Part shown: positions 6,655 to 14,501 of the stretch, piece after piece
How positions within the stretch are numbered: the first letter of the stretch is position 1
Layout: each line of letters opens with the position of its first letter
Assembly (NCBI GenBank): GCA_945482995.1
Contig: CALYRM010000001.1
Span: 65,413-105,295, forward strand
Reading direction: 5' to 3'
Length of the DNA: 39,883 nucleotides
Source of the DNA: an uncultured Clostridia bacterium
GTDB taxonomy: Bacteria; Bacillota; Clostridia; Christensenellales; CAG-1252
Made by a program: the position numbers and the translations under genes
Notes under the pieces: model-generated
Seen by the model: the letters and a program-made list of their open reading frames with translations, nothing else
The model's database searches: none
What the model was told of the DNA's origin: nothing

Positions 6655-7233
6655 ATGAGCAAAACATTAAAAATAATTGTATATGTTGTTCTCGTACTCG
6701 TTCTTATTGCAGGCATTGGGCTTATAGTCAAATTTACCGATGGACTTTCGGGAGATTTCAAAACCTTTTACTTAACAATTAACGGAGAAGACATAATGTC
6801 GAACGGAAAAGATTATGTGTTCGACTACGAAAATCCGTTTGAGGTGGAAGTTCATTATGTTTTCGAGAAAATAACAAACGCAAATAAAGGCTATTTCGTT
6901 AAAGTGGTTCCCACCAAAATTGAGGGTGAGGACTTCGATTTCACAATAAATGGCGAAGCATACTCCTTTCAAGCGGAAGAAGACTTAACTGCCGGTTTTG
7001 ATATAGTTAAGGGTTCAAATTCTTTCAATATTAAGCCCAAAGGTGAAACATTGAGTATTCTTCAAGCCGTTTATTTAGAAAAGGAAGTATCAATAGACGG
7101 ACAACCCAATTACAACAACATGTACACACTTATTGTCACATCGTACAATGGACAAGCTTCGGTTACTATTTGCTTTACATTCAGTGACGGAGTTCAAGAC
7201 ATTGTATTCGACAAAGAAAACATTACTTTTTAA
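6655..7233 (+). CDS. Membrane-anchored extracytoplasmic hypothetical protein (192 aa)
   Basis: A single N-terminal transmembrane helix (about residues 6-26, 'IVYVVLVLVLIAGIGLIV') is followed by a mostly beta-stranded domain of about 160 residues facing outside, with no cysteines of a lipobox. AGGAGG lies 6-7 bases upstream of the ATG. No catalytic motif or known family was recognised. The following truncated lipoprotein start (7249) has its own AGGAGG and lay in the same operon before the rearrangement at about 7300. Confidence 0.6.
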   Translation: MSKTLKIIVYVVLVLVLIAGIGLIVKFTDGLSGDFKTFYLTINGEDIMSNGKDYVFDYENPFEVEVHYVFEKITNANKGYFVKVVPTKIEGEDFDFTINGEAYSFQAEEDLTAGFDIVKGSNSFNIKPKGETLSILQAVYLEKEVSIDGQPNYNNMYTLIVTSYNGQASVTICFTFSDGVQDIVFDKENITF

Positions 7234-7248
7234 TCAAGGAGGAAATCA

Positions 7249-7302
7249 ATGAAAAAACTCATATGTATTTTATGCGTTGTGGTTTTGGTTGCAGTAATCT
7301 GA
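7249..7302 (+). pseudogene. Start of a truncated exported-protein gene (signal peptide only)
   Basis: An excellent ribosome-binding site (AAGGAGG) precedes the ATG, and 17 codons encode a typical signal-peptide start ('MKKLICILCVVVLVAVI'), but a TGA follows at 7300-7302. At the same place the reading frame of the ATP-grasp fragment opens. It is best explained as the 5' end of a deleted exported or lipoprotein gene joined to foreign sequence. Confidence 0.55.
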
Positions 7303-7327
7303 TGTTGTATTTTCAATACGGCACGAT

Positions 7328-8056
7328 ATGGGATTCACTAATAGTGATTTACAAATTGGCTTATTGTGTAATAAATACAAGATAAGTTATATTGGCAATT
7401 CGCCATTTTCTAAGTTTTATGATACTGATAAAATTGTAGGCAAATTACTTTGCCAACGATTAAAGATAATTACGCCGAAATATTGTTTACCATATCAATT
7501 GTCTGAAATCAATTTTGAAGGTCCGTGCATAATTAAACCACGTTTTTCAGCATCATCTAAAAATTTAACAGACTGGAATATTTGTACCAGTTATGAAGAA
7601 TTGATTTTTAAAATACAACAAATTGACTTGCCGCAAGATTATTTTATAGAACAATATATCCAAGGAAAAACCGTTACATTGGGGTGTCTTTTATACGACA
7701 AATCAAATGTACTGGTAAGTACACCGTACACTTTAGAAAGTAAGAATAATCAAATTATTACATTTGAAGATAAAAAAGATGGCGGCTGTATCAAATCCGT
7801 TGACTTAGCATCTAATTTAAAAAAACGACTTTATAAAGCTGCTAAAAAGTATTTTGCTTTTATTCAGCCGTGTCAAATTGCAAGACTTGATTTTATGTTA
7901 GATAAAATGAATCGTCTATATTTTTTGGAAATAAATACAACTCCTAATCTCAGTTTTAGTAACGGGTTTGTTAAGGGACTATTGTGTGAAAAGGTACCAA
8001 CATATGCTGATTTAATTAATCAATTGGTAAGCAATGCAATTTCATTCAATAAATAA
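7328..8056 (+). CDS. ATP-grasp protein, D-alanine-D-alanine ligase-like, N-terminally truncated
   Basis: The 242 residues contain the ATP-grasp order of a Ddl-type ligase: 'LQIGLLCNKYKISYIGNSPF', the DK motif 'YDTDKIVGKLL', 'ITPKYCL', the ATP-binding strand 'CIIKPRFSASSKNL', 'DYFIEQYIQGKTVTLGCLL', and the metal-binding end 'ARLDFMLDKMNRLYFLEINTTPNLS'. Ddl-type ligases join two amino acids using ATP. The N-terminal Rossmann-like domain (about 80-100 residues) is absent. The frame is open back to about 7298 and already matches the family there ('DVVFSI'), exactly where the previous truncated gene stops. No ribosome-binding site precedes the ATG at 7328. It is probably a non-functional remnant, although the catalytic core is intact. 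Its 3' end overlaps the convergent STAND-like gene by 37 bases. Confidence 0.65.
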   Translation: MGFTNSDLQIGLLCNKYKISYIGNSPFSKFYDTDKIVGKLLCQRLKIITPKYCLPYQLSEINFEGPCIIKPRFSASSKNLTDWNICTSYEELIFKIQQIDLPQDYFIEQYIQGKTVTLGCLLYDKSNVLVSTPYTLESKNNQIITFEDKKDGGCIKSVDLASNLKKRLYKAAKKYFAFIQPCQIARLDFMLDKMNRLYFLEINTTPNLSFSNGFVKGLLCEKVPTYADLINQLVSNAISFNK

Positions 8057-10167
8057 TTTAAGTCAAAAACTCTAGAAAAAATGTACCCATACTTTACCAC
8101 ATCACATTTTTTTCTAATTAAAATGTCAGTTTTCACTGTTTGATAGAATTCATAAATTTTCGAGTGCTTAAATTCTTTGGAGTTCATATATTGCAAAGCT
8201 TTCTGCTGATAAATCCTGTTATCTGTTACTAACCCCATTATGTACAGGTTATAATAGAATAAATTTTTCGTAGGTATTCTATTGCATAACAATACATGAG
8301 ACTCTAATTTCAAATAGTTCGAAATATCGTAATTGGGTGAATACGCAAATTGAATAATTTCCGAGTTAATAAGTTTAAACAAATTCCATGTGTCGTTATA
8401 ATCTATATGATTAACTACAAACTCTGATTTATTATTAATGATTGATTTATATAATTGCAAATTTGCATTTAAAAAGTTATTGGATAAAATCTCGGATTTG
8501 CCAGTACATAACATTTCATTATACAAATTATCCAATTCGCCTTTTGTGACACTATTGGTTTTATTTATGTAATTTTTCAGTAAAAAAGCAAACAAGTTGG
8601 ACCGTAAATAAATTTTTTCGCCGTCTTGTGCATTAGAGATAGCGTGTTTATACATGGCTTTTGCAGTTGTAAAGTCATCTATATAAAATGCTACAATACT
8701 TTCTAAAATATAGTAAAAATCAGATCTGAAATAATTTTCAAAATTAAAAATTGTTTTTTTATTAACAAATTGTGATATTTTGTTTCTACAATGATTTATG
8801 CAATAGTCAAAATATAATATTACATTCAAGCAAGCAAAATTAATATTTGTTGTATTAAATTGCTTTATGTTTCTTATGTAAATATTGGGACTTGTTTTCA
8901 AATGCATTTTTTCGCTCTTTAGAATTTTGAGTATATTAAAATAACGATTTTTCATCTCGGGATATTCGGGCAAGATGCTATATATTTTTAAATTATAGAT
9001 ATAATTATAAACACTTAAATAATCTTTTTCAGTGGTCAATTGTATGTGTTTTAAAATTGCTTCTAATTCTGTCTTAGATGTAGTATTAAATAACAAATAT
9101 TTTAGCTGATCTGATGTAAACGCATCAGAATATACAGTGTACATATAATACAACGCATCAATATTAATTTTTTGATACTCATTGAGTGAAAATTTAATAA
9201 ACGCTTTAAATGTATCATCCAAATCCTTTTTAATAAAATTTGGAAAATATAAATTATTATCTTTGGATATAACACCAGAGCTAACCATAGCTGTCAACAA
9301 ATCTTCAAAATCAGAATCATTGTTAATTTTTGCATTATTTATAAAATACCGCTTCACTTGATTCATCAAAAAATTGTTTATTGGACATTCAAAATATGAC
9401 AAAAAATCACAAATAAGTCGTTGTCTATAGTCGACACTTTCGTTATCAATAATGCTTTTTTGGAGATATATTCTTCTAAATTCTTTGAAGGATTTGGCAG
9501 ACTCGTACATTTCTTGTGTGTAATATTTACAATTATATTGCAAATTATCGAATATAATTCGGGCATTTTCAAATGTTGGCTTACAAAAGATTATCTCAAA
9601 ATAATTATCAAAGATTTCTTTAAATTCTGCTTTAATCAGTGGCGAAGCGTAACAAAATATTAGTCTTACATTGTCATAATGTAAAAATTTCTTTACCTTA
9701 CTTAAAAAAACAGTTGTGACATTATCTGCTTTATCAATAATTAGATTTATTGGCTCTTTGCTAATGGTATTAATATAATAATCTAAAAAATCATCGAAGG
9801 ACTGTTGTGCATTATTTAATTTTTTTAATTTAATGTTAATGCTATCAGTGGTCATGTTTCGTAAAAATGTGCCAATCTTATGAAAATATAATAAATTGCA
9901 GGCCCATTTAAGATTTTCTAAAGCTTCTATATTATAATCCAAAAAATCATTGTATGTGTCCTTATTTTTTGACGATTCACTATCACCTAAATCAAAAAGT
10001 ATATTGCCTTTAGCATTTTCTCTAATAAAAATATACTGAGAATTTTGTAGTTTGTTCAATAAAAACGTTGTCATTCCATTTCCTTCCGAACATGTAAAGA
10101 CAATGACACGAGATTGACAGTTTTCAAATTCTTGTGTTTCTCTAGATCTATCATAACAATTAGGCAT
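8020..10167 (-). CDS. STAND-like P-loop ATPase with divergent Walker A and helical C-terminus
   Basis: This 715-residue AT-rich protein starts with a P-loop region 'VIVFTCSEGNGMTTFLLNKL' in which the conserved Lys of GxGK(S/T) is a Met. A Walker B-like strand 'INLIIDKAD' (about residue 144-152) and a sensor-1-like strand 'VRLIFCYAS' follow. Then comes a winged-helix-like part around 'FLMNQVKRYFINNAKI' and a long helical, TPR-like C-terminal half. This layout resembles STAND NTPases, which act as signal-sensing switches in regulation and phage defence. No separate effector domain is evident. The start at 10167 was chosen because GGAG lies 6 bases upstream; the TTG at 10179 overlaps that site. 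There is no partner gene on its strand. Its identity beyond a STAND-like ATPase is uncertain, and the missing Lys raises doubt about ATP hydrolysis. Confidence 0.6.
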   Translation of the reverse strand: MPNCYDRSRETQEFENCQSRVIVFTCSEGNGMTTFLLNKLQNSQYIFIRENAKGNILFDLGDSESSKNKDTYNDFLDYNIEALENLKWACNLLYFHKIGTFLRNMTTDSINIKLKKLNNAQQSFDDFLDYYINTISKEPINLIIDKADNVTTVFLSKVKKFLHYDNVRLIFCYASPLIKAEFKEIFDNYFEIIFCKPTFENARIIFDNLQYNCKYYTQEMYESAKSFKEFRRIYLQKSIIDNESVDYRQRLICDFLSYFECPINNFLMNQVKRYFINNAKINNDSDFEDLLTAMVSSGVISKDNNLYFPNFIKKDLDDTFKAFIKFSLNEYQKINIDALYYMYTVYSDAFTSDQLKYLLFNTTSKTELEAILKHIQLTTEKDYLSVYNYIYNLKIYSILPEYPEMKNRYFNILKILKSEKMHLKTSPNIYIRNIKQFNTTNINFACLNVILYFDYCINHCRNKISQFVNKKTIFNFENYFRSDFYYILESIVAFYIDDFTTAKAMYKHAISNAQDGEKIYLRSNLFAFLLKNYINKTNSVTKGELDNLYNEMLCTGKSEILSNNFLNANLQLYKSIINNKSEFVVNHIDYNDTWNLFKLINSEIIQFAYSPNYDISNYLKLESHVLLCNRIPTKNLFYYNLYIMGLVTDNRIYQQKALQYMNSKEFKHSKIYEFYQTVKTDILIRKKCDVVKYGYIFSRVFDLNYLLNEIALLTN

Positions 10168-10591
10168 GTTTTTCTCCAAATAATCGTTTATTATTTGAAG
10201 ATGAATTTGATTATTTTCCAGTAATTATTTAACTACTATATATCTAAAGTCAACGAAAACAACACATATTGCATTAGCCACTTTCGTCGCTTTTAAAATT
10301 ATACACAAGAGTGAAAGCAGCCATATTTTAAATTGAGTACTCCTGTTCTTGCGTTTAATATTTTAAGCAATAATTTTTTCCGTTGGTTTGCCGTTATTAT
10401 CTGCGGTGCAACGACACCTCGAATGGCAAAATAAATATAATAGGATAGATATATTATATAAAATAATATGATATAAACGCTAATAATTTCTTTGGTTCAG
10501 TTGGGCTCTCAGCGTTTCCGCCATTTAGGAATAATCCAAACTTTAGAATATTTGTTCGTACAGATTATTTTGGCGTTTGGGTTAATTAAAG

Positions 10592-10622
10592 AAAAAGATA
10601 GGACATTTGCCCTATCTTTTTT
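10592..10622. terminator. Symmetric (bidirectional) intrinsic terminator
   Basis: AAAAAGATAGG (10592-10602) and CCTATCTTTTT (10611-10621) are perfectly complementary over 11 bp with an 8-base loop, giving a T-run on both strands. No intact gene reads into it from either side, so it may be left over from a deleted gene. Confidence 0.65.
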
Positions 10623-10804
10623 GTTATAAGTTAGCATATTTAAGGAATGTCTTTTGCTGTTTTCTTGATAAGCCAATGTGGAGTAGTTATTATTGAGATA
10701 AACTTGCTTTACATAACCAGATTTTGTTCGCTTGGTGCCGTATGATGTATAGCCCGCATAACCGAGATCGACTTTCTGTTCGCTTGAAAAGAAAAAGCCA
10801 AAAT

Positions 10805-10834
10805 CGTCATGTCGAACGTAGTCGAGATATTTCA
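10805..10834 (+). repeat. Degenerate copy of the dispersed 40-bp repeat
   Basis: The segment CGTCATGTCGAACGTAGTCG followed by AGATATTTC matches the core of the repeat family seen at 17.6 kb, 18.5-19 kb, 21.3-22.2 kb and 33.1 kb (core GTCATTCCGAGC-TAGTCGAG-AATCTC). Confidence 0.55.
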
Positions 10835-10992
10835 CTATAAGAACAAAATTATTGCGAAAGGCATGGACAGTCGAATTTAACATTTCGTTTCGCCGTGATG
10901 ATATACGCATTATGGTGATAATATAGCAACTATTATATGCTAAAAATAACTAAATATTTATTCATTAAATTTGCTGTGTCAAGGTAAAATAC

Positions 10993-11022
10993 TTGACATA
11001 TGTTAAAGCTTATCGGTATAAT
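10993..11022 (+). promoter_or_regulatory. Strong consensus promoter of the first InlB-repeat lipoprotein
   Basis: A perfect TTGACA (10993-10998) and a perfect TATAAT (11017-11022) are separated by 18 bases. The predicted transcript has a leader of about 75 bases before the ATG at 11103. Confidence 0.75.
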
Positions 11023-11102
11023 CAAATTTCAAACGATTGTTTTATGGTGGCGTTAGATTTAGTAAAAAGCCGCCAATGTAAACCGAGAAAAGGTGGTACT
11101 AG

Positions 11103-14100
11103 ATGAAAATAAATAAAAAAACGATAATAATAATCCTTGCGGTAGCATTGATGTTGACGGTGATATTGTTTGCGGTGTCGTGCGAAGAAAACGCAACTCC
11201 GCCGACTGCGCCGAAGTATACGATTTCTTTCGTTTGCGACGGAGCGACACAAATTGAGCCGATTACTGCAACCGCCGGAAGCAATATAACTCTACCGGAT
11301 GATCCTCAAAAGGTAAATCACGTTTTCCGTGGTTGGTTTGAAACCTCTGATTATTCGGGTAATGCGGTTGAACTTCCAATCGTCATGCCAGAAGCAAACA
11401 AAACTTACTACGCATACTTTGTGAAAGCACGCACTTTAACTTACGACTTTAATCTTAAAGACGTTGGGCACGAATACAATATCAAACCCGACGTAACAGG
11501 CGAGGGCGAGGCGGTCACAATTAAAAACGGCGAGTCTTTCAAAGCTAAGGGGTATTTGTTCATGGGATGGTCTACTGAGAAAAACGGCGTTGTTTATCCA
11601 ACAGGCTCAAAGAACGATAACCAATACAACACAGGCGACTCAATTACTTTGAATGAGGATTTGACTCTATATGCACAATGGGCAAAAGGCTATGACGCAG
11701 GCAATGATGAAAAAGTATACATATATTCTGCGTTGATTGGCAAAGGTCAGGGCGCGGCAATTTACGTTAATGCACAAGCCGAAAAGAAGTTTGGTTTTGT
11801 TGAAGAAACCGAAGACGGCTATGATAAAGTAGAATTTTATTACGGCGACGACATCAAAGAAGGACGCTTGTACCAAGACGGTAGATTCTTGTTCTCAGAC
11901 CGACTGACAGGCAATTATTTCCGCTATGACTATGTGCTAGAAGTAAACGAACCAAATATCTTAGCTCTCGACGGTTATGGTAGCGCAACCTACTCGACAA
12001 TGGTTGGCAGCCAAACTCGTGTGGATATGTTCGGTAAGTACTCATATGATACACAGTACGGCGACTACGCTTTTATTGCTATCGACCCACAAACAGGCGA
12101 AGAAAACGGTAGCGGATTCCATTTTTTACTTCAAGATAACGGAGTGGAAGGATCTATCGGAAACTTTATCGTTCAGGGCGTAGAGAGTGGCTCGTACATG
12201 CTTTATGAGAACGGCGAATTATTATCTGATCGTCTTGATTTGAATGGATACGGCGTTGCAAAGCGTTATTCCTACGATATTGAAACAAATTCTTTTACTT
12301 TGGTTTCGGAAGGTGCTTACAAGGGAAGTGAAAATTACACCGATTATCTCGGCGAATGGGAAGTGAAATTCGAACAATCAATACGGTTTATTTTGAACGT
12401 AGTTTCTGATTCTGAAGGCAACATACCGGTATTTATCGAGTTTGACTCGTCGCACGAAGGCACATTGAGCGGTGACAACGGCGATACCCTTGTGTTGGAC
12501 GGATATGGTAGCGCACGCTACACACAGAGCTCGGGCGCAGTCTTTGACGGCGTATGTGCATACAAAAACGCACTCATTACCTTTATTCCTTATATAGAAG
12601 ACGGAGACGGTGTGCATGCGGGCGGTAAATTGTATTTTAACGTTGACTGGGAAAATAGAACTTTTACCGTGAACAATACCGGATACATTACCGATGGTAG
12701 CGTGCTTGTTGCTTATGAGGGTGACGTTTCAGTTGTTGTCGTTCCGGACGGTATCACCGAAATTGCTGCCGACGTATTCAAAAACAAGGAAATCGTATCG
12801 GTTACCATTCCTGAGTCTGTTCAATCAATCGGCGCACGTGCGTTTGAAAACCAATATACGCTTACACGTGCATTATTCCTTTCGAAAACACCTATCACAA
12901 TAGATTGGTCGAAAGAAAACTGTCCTTTCCGTTGGCCGTCAAACAGCTTTATTATCGTCGTTCCTGACGAGAGCGTTGAAGCGTATAAGACAGCCTGGAA
13001 GGATTGTCCATATACAATTAAGGGGAGTGAAGAAGTGTCAACCCTACCCGAATTTGAGGTTGTGGACGGTGTTTTAGTTAGATACAATAAGCCTAGCGAC
13101 GCATCTGACGCTTATGCAATCACCATTCCTACCGACGTAACCGAAATTGCGGACTACGTATTCCGTGGATTTACGTTTATTACGGCTGTTGATTTCGCTA
13201 ACGTGACGAAAATAGGCGAAGGCGCGTTTTCCTATTGCGAAAACCTACAAACGGTTACTGCGCCAAAAGTCAAAGAGATTGGAATTGGCGCATTCGATTA
13301 TTGTGTGTCGCTTGGGTTGACCGAGGGTACATTGGAACTTCCAAACATTGTGAGCATTGGTGCAAATGCATTCCAAGGCTGCGAAAAACTTAAACTCGTT
13401 CGTTTGGGCGCGACTCTTGCGAATATAGACGATAAGGCTTTCACCGAGTGTCATATTTATGAGAATGAATCTGCGCTCGTTATTGAGCTTTTGGGTGAAA
13501 CTGCACCAATTATGGGTGAAAAGGTGTTTATTGGCAACATTTCCATTCGTATCAAGATTGCAAACATAGACGTTGCGCTTAGTTGCTTCGATGAGCCAAC
13601 TTTCAACGCTTACTGCAGACACCTATATATAGAATCAGGTAGCGAAAAAGGATTGTATATAGACGGCGCCGACACTCTCGAACTTGACGGAAGAGCGGTG
13701 CTTATGAAAACCTATATAATGCTTTATTATATAAACGAAAGTGAAAACAGCATAACCTTCTACGAGCACGACTATGAAACAGCAACCTATAATATCTACA
13801 CCGGTGTGTACAAGGACGAAAAAATAACCATTAATATTAGCGACAAGGAATCGATTACATTCATTAAGGCTGGCGAAACGATTACCTACACATCGACCGA
13901 CGGATTGTATACGCTTGTGTGTCGTCCTGCCGACATCGACCCCGAAACGTATGCCGATACAGGCTACACCGGGTATGCAACAGTTACCTTGAACGGTGTG
14001 GAAGTACAAATGAAAGTGGACGGTTTTACAATTAAAACGATTAAGAACTACTTGGATACCGACCAAAAACGCTACGATTTTACAATAACACTTTTGTCGG

Positions 14101-14402
14101 GCAATCAGTTTTCTTACGAGAAGCAAACAGCTGAGGCTTATGTTCGCAACATCACCGCCCCTGACGGTAGCGTGCTCAACTTGCACTATTTAGGGGAAAG
14201 CGTTTACGTATTCGGTACGCTCAAGATTGAAGTGGAAAACGGTGTAGTAATGCCTGAATGGGGCGACTACGGCACGCTTGCCACGTTCACGTCCACAAAC
14301 GAATTTACGATTACACGTATGTATAAAAATACGAAATATCTCATCGTGGTAACGCTCGCAGATAATCTTGAGACGTTCACCTACACTTATGAGATAGTAT
14401 AA
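11103..14402 (+). CDS. Giant surface lipoprotein with InlB-type and LRR_5 (BspA-like) repeats
   Basis: The protein has 1099 residues. A lipoprotein signal peptide ends at the cysteine of 'ILFAVSC' (about residue 27), predicting lipid anchoring on the outer face of the membrane. Two InlB-type (Listeria-Bacteroides) repeats follow, with the typical 'F.GWFE' and 'LYAQWA' ends (about residues 38-195). A beta-rich middle section repeats 'LDGYGSA.Y' motifs at least twice. A leucine-rich LRR_5 block lies around residues 540-800 ('ITEIAADVFKNKEIVSVTIPE', 'IGEGAFSYCENLQTVTAP', 'IGANAFQGCEKL'). The C-terminus is again beta-rich. BspA-like LRRs and InlB repeats usually serve binding to surfaces or host molecules. 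A GGTGG-type ribosome-binding site precedes the ATG. The next gene encodes a related lipoprotein 99 bases downstream. Confidence 0.85.
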   Translation: MKINKKTIIIILAVALMLTVILFAVSCEENATPPTAPKYTISFVCDGATQIEPITATAGSNITLPDDPQKVNHVFRGWFETSDYSGNAVELPIVMPEANKTYYAYFVKARTLTYDFNLKDVGHEYNIKPDVTGEGEAVTIKNGESFKAKGYLFMGWSTEKNGVVYPTGSKNDNQYNTGDSITLNEDLTLYAQWAKGYDAGNDEKVYIYSALIGKGQGAAIYVNAQAEKKFGFVEETEDGYDKVEFYYGDDIKEGRLYQDGRFLFSDRLTGNYFRYDYVLEVNEPNILALDGYGSATYSTMVGSQTRVDMFGKYSYDTQYGDYAFIAIDPQTGEENGSGFHFLLQDNGVEGSIGNFIVQGVESGSYMLYENGELLSDRLDLNGYGVAKRYSYDIETNSFTLVSEGAYKGSENYTDYLGEWEVKFEQSIRFILNVVSDSEGNIPVFIEFDSSHEGTLSGDNGDTLVLDGYGSARYTQSSGAVFDGVCAYKNALITFIPYIEDGDGVHAGGKLYFNVDWENRTFTVNNTGYITDGSVLVAYEGDVSVVVVPDGITEIAADVFKNKEIVSVTIPESVQSIGARAFENQYTLTRALFLSKTPITIDWSKENCPFRWPSNSFIIVVPDESVEAYKTAWKDCPYTIKGSEEVSTLPEFEVVDGVLVRYNKPSDASDAYAITIPTDVTEIADYVFRGFTFITAVDFANVTKIGEGAFSYCENLQTVTAPKVKEIGIGAFDYCVSLGLTEGTLELPNIVSIGANAFQGCEKLKLVRLGATLANIDDKAFTECHIYENESALVIELLGETAPIMGEKVFIGNISIRIKIANIDVALSCFDEPTFNAYCRHLYIESGSEKGLYIDGADTLELDGRAVLMKTYIMLYYINESENSITFYEHDYETATYNIYTGVYKDEKITINISDKESITFIKAGETITYTSTDGLYTLVCRPADIDPETYADTGYTGYATVTLNGVEVQMKVDGFTIKTIKNYLDTDQKRYDFTITLLSGNQFSYEKQTAEAYVRNITAPDGSVLNLHYLGESVYVFGTLKIEVENGVVMPEWGDYGTLATFTSTNEFTITRMYKNTKYLIVVTLADNLETFTYTYEIV

Positions 14403-14501
14403 ATAAACCTATTTATTCTAAAATAAAAATCCTTATATATATATCGTAAACTTCTTACGACAACTTTTTAAATAATAAAATATTTTTTAGGAGGAATTAA
14501 C

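Larger units (their letters stand above)
10180..10992. other. Long AT-rich intergenic region
   Basis: Between the STAND-like gene and the lipoprotein promoter there is no convincing gene. The region holds a bidirectional terminator (10592-10622) and a degenerate copy of the dispersed repeat (10805-10834). An ORF of 133 codons on the minus strand spans both and is judged spurious. Confidence 0.5.

Noticed and set aside
10167-10179. TTG start of the STAND-like protein at 10179
   Set aside because: The TTG overlaps the GGAG that serves as ribosome-binding site for the ATG at 10167.
10509-10910. Minus-strand ORF of 133 codons
   Set aside because: Its middle is a copy of the dispersed intergenic repeat and its 3' part contains a perfect bidirectional terminator; no ribosome-binding site and no family resemblance.
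13635-14186. Minus-strand ORF of 183 codons inside the first InlB lipoprotein gene
   Set aside because: A shadow ORF; the plus-strand frame encodes a continuous protein with signal peptide and known repeats.
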